This document shows positions 52,051 through 60,915 of a stretch of DNA of 64,000 nucleotides, piece after piece; position 1 is the stretch's first letter; the number at the start of each line of letters is the position of its first letter. A model generated the notes under the pieces. The model was given only the letters and a program-made list of their open reading frames with translations. It made no database searches and had not been told where the DNA came from. A program made the translations under genes and the position numbers. Origin of the DNA: Bremerella sp. TYQ1 (GTDB lineage Bacteria > Planctomycetota > Planctomycetia > Pirellulales > Pirellulaceae); the NCBI RefSeq assembly GCF_020150455.1, contig NZ_CP083740.1, positions 5,849,001 to 5,913,000 on the forward strand, given 5' to 3'.

Positions 52051-53523
52051 ATGGCTGCGATCGTTCAGCCGAGTGAAAACGACGGGAAATTGGACAACGC
52101 TTGGTCGATTTGCGGCCTGCCTGGAAGTCGTTATGCGCTGCTTCTTATTGCAGTCGTCGCCCAGGCCCTCACAATCGGAATCACTTGGCCGCTGTGGCAA
52201 GTCCGAATTTCACCAGTCCATATGCCGGCGATCGATCTGCCTCAAATTCCGTTTGGGGTATGGATGCTCGCGACGCTCGTTTTGGTGATTGTACGGCCAC
52301 GGCTTGGACTTGCCGTTCACGCGGCGTCGCTCTTGCTTTCATTTGTGTTCGATCAATACCGAACGCAACCGCAGGTCATCGCAATGGTGATGCTGATGTT
52401 TGCGGTTGTCGAAGACTGTGGAGTGGTATTGGTTCGTTGGTTTCTGGCATCGCTTTGGCTTTGGGCCGGATTACACAAATTGCTTTCGCCTGATTGGTTC
52501 ACGTTTGCGTCGTGGTACATGGTCAAGTCGCTCCATGTGAACCCCGAGAACTTTCAAAGGTTGTTTGCCTATGGCGTGGGGCTCGGTGAATTAGCGGTTG
52601 GCCTGTTGGCCATCTTTCGTCCTCGCTGGGCTGCAATACCATGTGCGATGATGCACGTGGGGATCACGCTGTTTTTGACACCTTTGTTTTACGACCACAA
52701 CATCAGTGTGATGCCGTGGAATCTGGCAACGGCGATTATTGGCGGTTGGGTTATGTGGAATGCTCCTAGCGTCGTCCCTCGGTTTCGCTGGGAATGGGGA
52801 TTAGCCGGTCTGCTTCTGATTTATCCTGCGGGCTTTTATGCCGGCTGGGTCGATCACGGTATTGCCAGCGTGCTGTACTCTCACCATTTACCGGAAGCAA
52901 TGATCACCACAAAAACCAGCAACTATAAGATCACTGGCTGGGGAGATCTGGAAGTTCCTTTTCCGAATGAACGACGTCTATTCAAGCTCTACTTTGAGAG
53001 AGCGGCTAAGCCAGGGAGTAAGCTTCATATCTCCGAACCACGTCCTTGGCTAGGCGATATGTACTTCGTTCTCGACGCAGATGGAAAATCGGTCGAGATC
53101 TCGCGAGAACAGTTTGTTCAGCAATCGCCAAACCAAGCCGAAGGCGTGGAGGTCGATAGCCGAAGAATTCGCTTTCTACTCGCCCGAAAAGGTGTCGCAT
53201 TGATGCGTCGCGAGAAAGGGGGCGTGATTTATGCGATAGAAATTCCCCCGAAACGGTACCGCCCCGAGTTGCTGGAGATGCTGCGTGGCTTACCGAATCT
53301 GGAACAAATCAACCTGAGCGGCTGCGAGGTAACCGACGAAGATCTGACGCGTTTGCCACGGCTTCCAAAGCTTGTCGGGATTGGTTTGAGCGATACTCCG
53401 GTGACCAACGCCTCGATCGATACGCTTCTTAAGCAACCCCGACTGACTTTCATCGAATACGCTCAGTCTAACATTACGTTAGATGCGATGGTCGAATTCG
53501 AGCAAAAGCGACCCGTAGACTAA
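52051..53523 (+). CDS. Membrane protein with C-terminal leucine-rich repeats
   Basis: A protein of about 490 residues. The ATG at 52051 is preferred to that at 52042 because GGAG lies 10 bases before it. Residues 20-270 form about eight helices (FVFDQYRTQPQVIAMVMLMF, LASLWLWAGLHKLLSPDWF, MMHVGITLFLTPLF), similar in plan to the membrane protein at 24245. A soluble region follows. The last ~80 residues contain leucine-rich-repeat-like units: LPNLEQINLSGCEVTDEDL and LPKLVGIGLSDTPVTNASI. The combination is unusual. The 3' end overlaps the convergent DUF1501 gene by 4 bases. Function unknown. Confidence 0.8.
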   Translation: MAAIVQPSENDGKLDNAWSICGLPGSRYALLLIAVVAQALTIGITWPLWQVRISPVHMPAIDLPQIPFGVWMLATLVLVIVRPRLGLAVHAASLLLSFVFDQYRTQPQVIAMVMLMFAVVEDCGVVLVRWFLASLWLWAGLHKLLSPDWFTFASWYMVKSLHVNPENFQRLFAYGVGLGELAVGLLAIFRPRWAAIPCAMMHVGITLFLTPLFYDHNISVMPWNLATAIIGGWVMWNAPSVVPRFRWEWGLAGLLLIYPAGFYAGWVDHGIASVLYSHHLPEAMITTKTSNYKITGWGDLEVPFPNERRLFKLYFERAAKPGSKLHISEPRPWLGDMYFVLDADGKSVEISREQFVQQSPNQAEGVEVDSRRIRFLLARKGVALMRREKGGVIYAIEIPPKRYRPELLEMLRGLPNLEQINLSGCEVTDEDLTRLPRLPKLVGIGLSDTPVTNASIDTLLKQPRLTFIEYAQSNITLDAMVEFEQKRPVD

Positions 53524-54836
53524 GCGTCTGCCACGATCTCATGGATCGGTGTTCCTTCACAGATTGCCATTGGCCGCCCAATTGGGGTTTGGTAGTCCTT
53601 CTCGAAGTCGATCCCTAAAGCAGAGTGAATCGTCGCGTGGATATCGGCAACCCCGACGGCATGCTTGGTGTCCGCCGTGACTTTCTCACCCTCTGGGCTA
53701 GTTTCTCCCAGAACGACTCCTTGGCGAATACCGCCTCCGGCAAGGGCAACGCTAAACCCATGAGGCCAATGATCGCGGCCGGCGGCTGGATTGATTTTCG
53801 GAGTACGCCCGAACTCACCACCACACAGCACGATGGTATCTTCAAACAAGTCACGCACTTTCAAGTGATGAATCGTTGCACTGAAAGCGGTATCGAGATC
53901 GGCGGCGCGATTTGACTGCAACTCGTGATTGTTGGCATGGGTGTCCCAGCCGGACAACGTAACTTGAACGCAACGAACGCCAGTTTCGATCAATTGGGTC
54001 GCGCACAAACAGCCCCGCCCGAATCCGGTATCACCGAACTGTTCTTTAATCGATTCCGGGACGTCGTCGACGTTGAATGCGTTGATCTGTTCGGAAGTCA
54101 TCATCGTGGTCGCGCGATCGACCGTCTCTCTGTGAAGCGTTTTGTCTGTTTCCAGATCACGCCGGCGTCCGCGTGCGAAGCTTGATTCCAAGATATCGAG
54201 GTCGTTCAAACGTGCTTGAAATCGTTCTTCCGAAACTCGCTTAGGAAGGTCAGGCAACTGGCCACGCGGATCGTACATTTTGAAAGCATCGTACTTGTTG
54301 CCAAGAAAGCCCCCGCGCGGGGAAAACTCTGACGGAAAGATCGACACATGCCGAGGAATTTCGACGCCTGACGTTGAGAGTTCATGGCATAAGATCGCAC
54401 CTACGGATGGATGAATCAGCGTCGGATCTGGGCGATAGCCAGTTTGCATGTTGTAAGTGGCACGTTCATGATCTCCTTCTTTGCTGGTGACGCAGCGAAG
54501 CAGAGATATCTGGTCTAACAGTTCCGCCGTTTTCGGCATCGATGCGGCGAGTTGTACCCCTTTGACGGATGTGTTGATTCCTTTGGCATCGCCGCCGATC
54601 ATCTTGCCGGGGTGGGGATCCCACGTTTCCAACTGGCTTGGGCCCCCTTGCATCCATAGAACGATGACCGACTTAGGACGGCGAGTACGCTTGGATCCAT
54701 CCGCAGATGCAGCCAACGCCTGCGACAACGGTGTTAGCCAGGCAAGACCTGCTCCGGCTTGAAGCAGTGTGCGGCGACTGAAATGGCCAGCCGTTCCGCA
54801 GCCTTCTGGACCGAGCATAGTTTGAAAGCGTTTCAT
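53520..54836 (-). CDS. DUF1501 protein with Tat signal
   Basis: A 438-residue DUF1501 protein of the alkaline-phosphatase-like superfamily, very common in planctomycetes. A twin-arginine signal lies at about 20-45 (SRRTLLQAGAGLAWLTPLSQALAAS), so it is exported folded. Characteristic stretches are SVIVLWMQGGPSQLETWDPHPGK, FPSEFSPRGGFLG, QLIETGVRCVQVTLSGWDTHANN and IVLCGGEFGRTPKINPAAGRDHWP, where His and Asp of the last motif resemble metal ligands of the sulfatase/phosphatase fold. It lies 8 bases after the DUF1549/DUF1553 gene, its usual operon partner. Substrate unknown. Confidence 0.95.
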   Translation of the reverse strand: MKRFQTMLGPEGCGTAGHFSRRTLLQAGAGLAWLTPLSQALAASADGSKRTRRPKSVIVLWMQGGPSQLETWDPHPGKMIGGDAKGINTSVKGVQLAASMPKTAELLDQISLLRCVTSKEGDHERATYNMQTGYRPDPTLIHPSVGAILCHELSTSGVEIPRHVSIFPSEFSPRGGFLGNKYDAFKMYDPRGQLPDLPKRVSEERFQARLNDLDILESSFARGRRRDLETDKTLHRETVDRATTMMTSEQINAFNVDDVPESIKEQFGDTGFGRGCLCATQLIETGVRCVQVTLSGWDTHANNHELQSNRAADLDTAFSATIHHLKVRDLFEDTIVLCGGEFGRTPKINPAAGRDHWPHGFSVALAGGGIRQGVVLGETSPEGEKVTADTKHAVGVADIHATIHSALGIDFEKDYQTPIGRPMAICEGTPIHEIVADA

Positions 54837-54844
54837 TGTCGCTC

Positions 54845-56479
54845 CTAGTGATTCCAGGCAAACTCAGTGCAGTTCATTAGCGCCCAGTAAATGTCTTCAA
54901 ATTCCTGCGTTCGCCGCATGGGGATTTCTTCGCTGGTCAGCTTCTCGATAAAGTGTTTCTTTTCTGCTTCCGTTGGACGGCGCGTCAGCACGCAAAGAAA
55001 CGCGGTTTCAATCGCGACTTCGTCACTGGGCGAAAGCTGTGAAATTCGAGTCGCCGCATTTCGAACAAAGTTCTCTTTAGTCCGTTCTTTGACAAGATTG
55101 CCATTCATCATCAGCAGACGCTGAGGAATGGTTCCCCCGTCCATGCTGAACTCATCCTCGCCGGCATCTCCATATCGCTGTAGAAATTCATTCGTTTCGC
55201 CAAATGTGATGAGTCTGGTCAGGACATGGCTATCGGCATTCAGGGTATGGAGTGACGATGCCTGATTGATGCTGCCAATGACTTGTTCTGGTCGAAGCCG
55301 TGTGATGGGATAAGCGGCCCAATTCGCTTCATGCTGCGAAGTGATTTCGTGTTCGGCACGACTGTCGAGCTGAAATGCCTCCGTCGCAGCGATCACGTGA
55401 ACAAGCCGCTTCAAATCGAATCCGTGGGAGACGAAGTCATCGACAAGTGGTTCCATGCCTGCAGGGTACTTGCCATCCTCGAAGCTGCCTCTGAGAGGAA
55501 TGTTATCGACGGGTTCGATCAGCGGTCGCCCCGTCATGACGGCCCAGACACGATTGACAATTGCTCTGGCAAACGGGCGGTTTTCAGGGTGCGTAACCCA
55601 ACCGGCCAAACGCTGGCGAAGCGTACCGCCTGATTCCGCTAAGAGATCTTGATTAAAGGGGACTTCAGCGGGAACGTTTGTTTCGTCTTCGTCATTGAGG
55701 TATTTGTACTCGTACTGTCGTCCTCGCTTGTCGGTGATACCCACGAAAGAATTTTGAGCTTCACGGAAGAAGGAGGCTAGTTCGTGGAAGTCACTTTGCT
55801 TCAAGTCGCCCCCTAAGTTATCGTCGTGGCATTGAACGCAATCGATTCGTGTCGCCAGGAAAGCACGCGTAAGTCGACCAGCAAGCATGGCCACGTCAGG
55901 TTCCTTGGTGCCGTCCTGATCGACCGTTGCCGTAACGAAATTGACTGCGGGGTGATCGGTCCAAAGACCAGACTCGGCGATCAATTCCGTGGTGAGCTTA
56001 TCGTATGGACGATTGGCCATCAGCTGATCGCTAAGCCATGTCACGAATCGACGTTTGCGAAAGATTAAAAACGGACCGTTCTCTGTCCCTACATAGGCAC
56101 GCGACAGTCGCTCGGCCATGTAGTCGCCGTAGCGACGATCCTCGAGCAAGTGATTGACCCACCACGCAAGACGATCTTCGGTTGGGCGGTTTTCAATCAG
56201 ACGAATTTCCTCGAGCGAGGGGATCATCCCAGTTAGACCAAGAGAAATTCTTCGAGCGATCGTCAGGTCGTCCGCACGTGGTGCCGGTTGCAGGTTGTTC
56301 TTCTGCCACGTTTCATGAAATTGTGCGTCGATGGCCGCGACCGTTGAATCGAAATCGTCGCCACGGACGACGATAGGGGTGTCGATCGCTTCGACTTTAG
56401 GGGGCGTCAAAAGCCAGTTGGCTAGCGAGGCCAGTACAATGGTGGCCAAGGAAACGAACGCTAGATTTTTGAGCCACAT
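54845..56479 (-). CDS. DUF1549/DUF1553 cytochrome-type secreted protein
   Basis: A 544-residue secreted protein. It has one N-terminal membrane helix or uncleaved signal (LAFVSLATIVLASLANWLL). The DUF1549 part includes ADDLTIARRISLGLTGMIPSLEEI and LAWWVNHLLEDRRYGDYMAERLSRAYVG; the heme-like CxxCH motif is CVQCHD, and DUF1553 begins near DETNVPAEVPF with VTHPENRPFARAIVNRVWA and MNGNLVKERTKENF. Covalent haem is plausible from the CxxCH but unproven. In planctomycetes these proteins pair with DUF1501; the gene order here is the standard one. Confidence 0.93.
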   Translation of the reverse strand: MWLKNLAFVSLATIVLASLANWLLTPPKVEAIDTPIVVRGDDFDSTVAAIDAQFHETWQKNNLQPAPRADDLTIARRISLGLTGMIPSLEEIRLIENRPTEDRLAWWVNHLLEDRRYGDYMAERLSRAYVGTENGPFLIFRKRRFVTWLSDQLMANRPYDKLTTELIAESGLWTDHPAVNFVTATVDQDGTKEPDVAMLAGRLTRAFLATRIDCVQCHDDNLGGDLKQSDFHELASFFREAQNSFVGITDKRGRQYEYKYLNDEDETNVPAEVPFNQDLLAESGGTLRQRLAGWVTHPENRPFARAIVNRVWAVMTGRPLIEPVDNIPLRGSFEDGKYPAGMEPLVDDFVSHGFDLKRLVHVIAATEAFQLDSRAEHEITSQHEANWAAYPITRLRPEQVIGSINQASSLHTLNADSHVLTRLITFGETNEFLQRYGDAGEDEFSMDGGTIPQRLLMMNGNLVKERTKENFVRNAATRISQLSPSDEVAIETAFLCVLTRRPTEAEKKHFIEKLTSEEIPMRRTQEFEDIYWALMNCTEFAWNH

Positions 56480-56674
56480 GAAACAGACTCGTCGTTAGGC
56501 CCAGAATGGATAGAGAAAAGCAAGTCGTACAATCATGTTACCGGGAATTGAGGCGATTGGTTTCCGAATGCAAAGAAAACTTCCCGTTTTTCTCGATTTC
56601 GCAAAACCGCTAAACTAAGCAGCCAAGTAGATAGGGTATCACCGCTTTTCTCGATCCGTTTCCAGGATTCCCCA

Positions 56675-57910
56675 ATGTCAGTGGTCAACTCAACATGGCA
56701 TGCCGAAGAATTGGTTCCCGCCGAGGAACTTGAGTATTCGATCGATACGGACGTGAACGAATCGCTGGTTCCCTCGGAGACGGCAGCCCAGCCACCACGA
56801 AAGAACGGTTTTCGGCAGTTCGGCGCCGGGTTACTGAGTGCTGGGGAGTGGTGCTTTGGCGTGATGTCGATGATTGTCATCCTGGCATTTCTTGCGACCG
56901 TGCCGATCCTCAACTTGATGAGCCTGGGATATCTACTGGAAGTTAGTGGCCGGATTGCTCGAACAGGAAAGTTCTCGAAGGGATTCGTAGGAATTCGTAA
57001 GGCGGCCAGGATCGGCAGTATCGTTGCTGGGGCTTGGCTGATGTTTCTGCCGTTGCGACTTCTTTCCGACGCATGGCAAAGCGCCTGGTTGATTGATCCA
57101 GAAAGTGTTCAGACAAGAAACCTTTGGGTTGTCACAATGATTGCGACGGTTGTCGTCGGACTGCATGTCGCTTGGGCCTGTTATCGGGGCGGCAAGTTTC
57201 GTCACTTTTTGTGGCCTGCCCCTATTCGATTCGTTAAGACGATTTTCCATGGCGGCATGTACGCTCAAGCCAGAGAAGGAACACTGTCATTCATCAAAGA
57301 GTTGCATTTGTGGCATTACTTTTCGATGGGAGCTCGTGGTTTTATCGGTACGTTGGTATGGTTGGCGATTCCCGTTTTGTGGATGATCGGTGCTCGGCAG
57401 ATCAGCGAACCAGCTGGGGCTTTCTTAGTAAGCTTGCCAGGCATGTTGATTTTTGCGTTTGTCCTGCTGTATTTGCCATTTCTCCAGGCGAGATTTGCTT
57501 CCGAGAATCGCCTTAAGGCTTTGTTTGAGGTCGGAGCCATCCGGCGAATTTTTCGGCAGGCACCCTTGGCATGGTGGTTTGCCCTGTTTATCACGTTGCT
57601 ATTCGCCCTGCCGCTGTACTTGCTCAAGATCGAAATGATCGATCGCGAGATTGCCTGGCTGCCGAGCTTGTTTTTCGTGGTCTTCATTTTTCCGGCCCGA
57701 ATGCTTTCGGGCTGGGCGTTGGCCGTGGCGCAAAAGCGAGATAAGCCAGCTCATTTCGTTTGGCGTTGGTTAAGTCGTTTGGCGACTATCCCGGTGGTGG
57801 TGTCCTACATCTTCTTCATGTATCTGTTCCTTTATATTTCCTGGCGGGGCGCGAACAGCCTTCTTGAACAGCATGCGTTCCTAGTTCCGGTGCCGTTTCT
57901 CGGGGCCTAA
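56675..57910 (+). CDS. DUF4013 multi-spanning membrane protein
   Basis: A 411-residue membrane protein. A cytoplasmic N-terminus of about 60 residues precedes six to eight helices. The marks of the DUF4013 group are GEWCFGVMSMIVILAFLATVPILNLMSLGYLLEVSGRIARTGKFSKGF and the middle FLPFLQARF-like segment YLPFLQARFASENRLKALFEVGAIRRIFR. It has a 50-residue loop after helix 4. The role of the family is unknown; planctomycete genomes often carry it near membrane or cell-envelope genes. It is 100 bases upstream of the S41 protease gene on the same strand, so possibly co-transcribed. Confidence 0.85.
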   Translation: MSVVNSTWHAEELVPAEELEYSIDTDVNESLVPSETAAQPPRKNGFRQFGAGLLSAGEWCFGVMSMIVILAFLATVPILNLMSLGYLLEVSGRIARTGKFSKGFVGIRKAARIGSIVAGAWLMFLPLRLLSDAWQSAWLIDPESVQTRNLWVVTMIATVVVGLHVAWACYRGGKFRHFLWPAPIRFVKTIFHGGMYAQAREGTLSFIKELHLWHYFSMGARGFIGTLVWLAIPVLWMIGARQISEPAGAFLVSLPGMLIFAFVLLYLPFLQARFASENRLKALFEVGAIRRIFRQAPLAWWFALFITLLFALPLYLLKIEMIDREIAWLPSLFFVVFIFPARMLSGWALAVAQKRDKPAHFVWRWLSRLATIPVVVSYIFFMYLFLYISWRGANSLLEQHAFLVPVPFLGA

Positions 57911-58012
57911 CCGATCAGTCCAAACGGTTTCAGCACTAGGACCTGACCGAGGGAAGGGGTACCATGGAGATACCGTTGAATATCTTCTTGGTGCCTGGGA
58001 CGGAACGATTTC

Positions 58013-59329
58013 ATGCCGCGTGGAAATCTAATCACCATTGTCGTCACGTTTATTGTGGCGATGATTTGCTATCAATCTGCGGCGCAATCACGTTACGCGT
58101 TGATGTTTCAGCAGGGACTGCGAACAATATCGGAATATTACGTTCGTCCCGTTCCTGACGAAGATCTATTCAATGCCGCGATGGAAGGGATGACCGCTCC
58201 ACTCGATCAGAACTCAGGCTATATCGCTCCGACACGCTACTCGGACTTCCGCCGAGAACTGGGACAAGAGTTCGGTGGCATCGGTGTTCACGTCGACTTC
58301 GACGAAGAAAAGCGGGAGATGATCATCATTTCTCCATTGGCTGGTGCCCCCGCTTACGAGGCGGGAATCCAAGCAGGCGATATTGTTGTTGCGATCGATG
58401 GCGAAGAGCTCAACGGAGAAGACTTCAAGACATCGCTTGAACGGTTACATGGCGTCACTGGCACCCCCGTAACACTTACGGTGCTTCATATCGGTGAAGA
58501 TAAACCGGTCGATATTACGATGACTCGAGCCAACATTATGGTCGAGTCCGTCATGGGAGACACGCATGGCGAAGGTGGGAAATGGGATTTCCATCTCGCG
58601 AGCAATCCCAACATTGGCTACATACGTGTCGATTCTTTCGGAGACCGAACCGCAGACGACTTTGCCGACGCATTGGAGCAAATTGGGCCAGACGTAGAAG
58701 GCTTGATCATTGACATGCGTGGCAACGCCGGTGGATACCTGACAGCGGCTACGCAGATGGTTGATATGTTCCTCGACGAAGGGGATATCGTGACGACGCG
58801 GACGCGCAATAACAAGATTCGCGAAGTTCACGCCGCTACGGGCGGTACGACAACGGTTCCCAAAGATCTGCCGGTTGTCGTCATGGTGAACCGAGCTAGT
58901 GCTAGTGCCAGCGAGATTTTTGCAGCCGCACTGCAGGACCATGGCCGTGCGATTGTCGTTGGCGAACGGTCTTACGGCAAAGGAACCGTACAAAGCATCT
59001 TTCCGCTCGATGGAGATCGCCGTGCGATGAAGATCACCACGGCAACCTATTGGCGGCCGAGCGGTAGCAACATTCATCGTTTTCCCGATTCTACCGAAGA
59101 GGACGACTGGGGCGTCACGCCCGATGAAGGCTGGGAGTTGGAATTAGAAGACGAGACGTTGAAAAAAGTCATCCGCGCGAGGCGTTTGAACGACATCGAT
59201 CGTACAAATTTCTCGAAACCGGAAATGGCTGAGGAACGTGAAATCTCGGAAGAGGAGCAAGAGTTGCTTGAATTCGAGGACCCGCAACTTCAAATGGCGG
59301 TCGAAGCCATCGAGGCGTGGAAGCCCTAG
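58013..59329 (+). CDS. S41-family C-terminal processing protease
   Basis: A 438-residue Tsp/CtpA-like protease. A signal or anchor helix (NLITIVVTFIVAMICYQSAAQS) sends it to the periplasm. A PDZ domain (about 85-180) has GQEFGGIGVHVDF, IISPLAGAPAYEAGIQAGDIVVAIDGEEL. The peptidase domain has IGYIRVDSFG, LIIDMRGNAGGYL, catalytic Ser in NRASASASEIFAAALQ and Lys in GERSYGKGTVQ, both present. These enzymes cut proteins near hydrophobic C-termini. The acidic tail after residue 390 (EEREISEEEQELLEFEDP) is extra. A weak hairpin with T-tract follows the gene. Confidence 0.95.
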   Translation: MPRGNLITIVVTFIVAMICYQSAAQSRYALMFQQGLRTISEYYVRPVPDEDLFNAAMEGMTAPLDQNSGYIAPTRYSDFRRELGQEFGGIGVHVDFDEEKREMIIISPLAGAPAYEAGIQAGDIVVAIDGEELNGEDFKTSLERLHGVTGTPVTLTVLHIGEDKPVDITMTRANIMVESVMGDTHGEGGKWDFHLASNPNIGYIRVDSFGDRTADDFADALEQIGPDVEGLIIDMRGNAGGYLTAATQMVDMFLDEGDIVTTRTRNNKIREVHAATGGTTTVPKDLPVVVMVNRASASASEIFAAALQDHGRAIVVGERSYGKGTVQSIFPLDGDRRAMKITTATYWRPSGSNIHRFPDSTEEDDWGVTPDEGWELELEDETLKKVIRARRLNDIDRTNFSKPEMAEEREISEEEQELLEFEDPQLQMAVEAIEAWKP

Positions 59330-59342
59330 TATTTCGTATGTT

Positions 59343-59367
59343 TTGCAATCTTGGCTTGCAATTTTTT
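59343..59367 (+). terminator. Weak intrinsic terminator
   Basis: TTGCAA, a 7-base loop and a second TTGCAA form a 6-bp stem followed by TTTTTT, 14 bases after the S41 protease stop codon. The stem is AT-rich and short, so termination may be partial. Confidence 0.55.
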
Positions 59368-59753
59368 CCATAGAGTTGACTAGGTGTAATGGTCAGTCAA
59401 ACCGGGCAATATGAGACGTCAACCGTCTTGGATCGGTAGGCTCGACGATTCCCGACTTGAGCAGAATTCGTACGGCTCGGTCGTTTTTTGGCACTCCGAT
59501 TGCTGATTGGGATGGCTATCCTTTTTTTGCTCCCGGTTTGTTGAAAGTCGCATCGATGGTTTGCAACGTCAACCACTTTGGATGGCCACGCGAAAACTCC
59601 TCCGAATCAAACGACATGGCTTCGTTTGCCCGCCCTCTGCCAGCCACTCCGCACCCTGATACGCCGTATGTCGTCGTCCTGCTGAAGATGCTAAGCGTGG
59701 CGGACGAATTGTCTGACTCCTCAGACGAGTTCGAGGATTAATGACGGCGTAAG
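59368..59753. other. Convergent intergenic region
   Basis: 386 bases between two convergent genes. A short frame from 59616 to 59741 (MASFARPLPATPHPDTPYVV, ending in an acidic tail) is open but has no ribosome binding site and I do not call it. Nothing else stands out. Confidence 0.4.
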
Positions 59754-60746
59754 CTAACGGTCGCTCTGCTTGGTCGTTGCTAACTCTCGTAAGTGGACTT
59801 CAAGCGAGTCAGCCAAACGCGGCGGGTTATAGCCACCTTCCAGCAGGCTGACAATTCGCCCGCGACACCATGTGTTGGCAATTGCCTGAACGATTTGTGT
59901 CATCGTGGCAAAGTCTTCGGTTTCCAAGCCAAGGTCGCCAACAGGATCGTCCTTGTGGGCGTCGAAGCCAGCGCTGATCAAAATCAACTCGGGCCGAACG
60001 CGCTCGGCAAATTCTTGCAGTTGGTATTCGAATGTGGTCAACGTTGACATGCGATCGGTTCCATAGGGAACCGGCAGGTTGTGCGTGAAGCCCTTCCCAG
60101 GCCCTTCACCAACGGCATCTCTGTCACCTGATCCGGGATAAAATGGATAGCGATGCATAGAAAAGAATGCGACTGAATCATCTCGCCAGAAGATATCCTG
60201 GGTTCCATTGCCATGGTGAACGTCCCAGTCAACGATTAGCACGCGAGCGAGATCGAATTCTTTAATTGCCAGAGCGGCTGCGATCGCAACGTTGTTCAGT
60301 AGACAAAATCCCATGCTCGTATCAGCAGTGGCATGATGGCCTGGGGGCCGAATCAAGCAGAACGCGTTTTCTGCGCGGCCGGACATGACGCTTCGCGTCG
60401 CATCGATGGCGGCGCCTGCGGCAAGTAACGCAATGTCGAACGACTCGGGACTCACTACGGTGTCCGCATCCAGATTTCCCCCTCCATTAGTGGCCAAGTC
60501 GCGGGCCTTAACAATCATTTGGGGCTCATGAACGGCAGAAACGTCTTCGATGGCGGCTGCCGAGAACGCCGGAGCCTTCCATTTCTGCCAGACGTTGTGG
60601 TCCCTAAGTTGTGTCGTGCACGTAGTTAAACGTCGCGGGCACTCCGGATGATCGCCGGTGAGGTGCTGAAGAAATCGGTCGTGATAATAAAGCAGGTTGG
60701 TCATGCCCGAAGTCTTCCCTTCCAGAGGGGTGTTTTGCGAATTCAT
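59754..60746 (-). CDS. Histone-deacetylase-family hydrolase
   Basis: A 330-residue class II-like deacetylase fold (AcuC/acetylpolyamine amidohydrolase group). The catalytic and zinc elements are in order: RPPGHHA (two His), GFCLLNNVAIAA, LIVDWDVHHGNGTQDIF (zinc Asp-x-His), and ISAGFDAHKDDPVGDLGLE (zinc Asp), then LLEGGYN. Alternative start: ATG 14 codons inside (MTNLLYYHDR), near which family similarity begins. It hydrolyses acetyl or acyl amides of lysine or polyamines; the substrate is unknown. Cytoplasmic, monocistronic. Confidence 0.93.
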   Translation of the reverse strand: MNSQNTPLEGKTSGMTNLLYYHDRFLQHLTGDHPECPRRLTTCTTQLRDHNVWQKWKAPAFSAAAIEDVSAVHEPQMIVKARDLATNGGGNLDADTVVSPESFDIALLAAGAAIDATRSVMSGRAENAFCLIRPPGHHATADTSMGFCLLNNVAIAAALAIKEFDLARVLIVDWDVHHGNGTQDIFWRDDSVAFFSMHRYPFYPGSGDRDAVGEGPGKGFTHNLPVPYGTDRMSTLTTFEYQLQEFAERVRPELILISAGFDAHKDDPVGDLGLETEDFATMTQIVQAIANTWCRGRIVSLLEGGYNPPRLADSLEVHLRELATTKQSDR

Positions 60747-60915
60747 TGACAGGCTTTCGCTTGCGCAACTATTCTTAACCTAACCGAAGTCAGAGGGTAT
60801 GATTAGATAACTCGTCGATTGGGAAATTGAGCTCCCTTAAATCCCTCGTGATTCTCATCGAAGCCGGATTCAGCCTAACGAGCTGAGGCCTCTCTATCCA
60901 TAGGAACACCGTGGC

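Noticed and set aside
59616..59741. 41-residue frame in the convergent spacer
   Set aside because: No ribosome binding site and unremarkable composition; kept only as a remark in the spacer entry.
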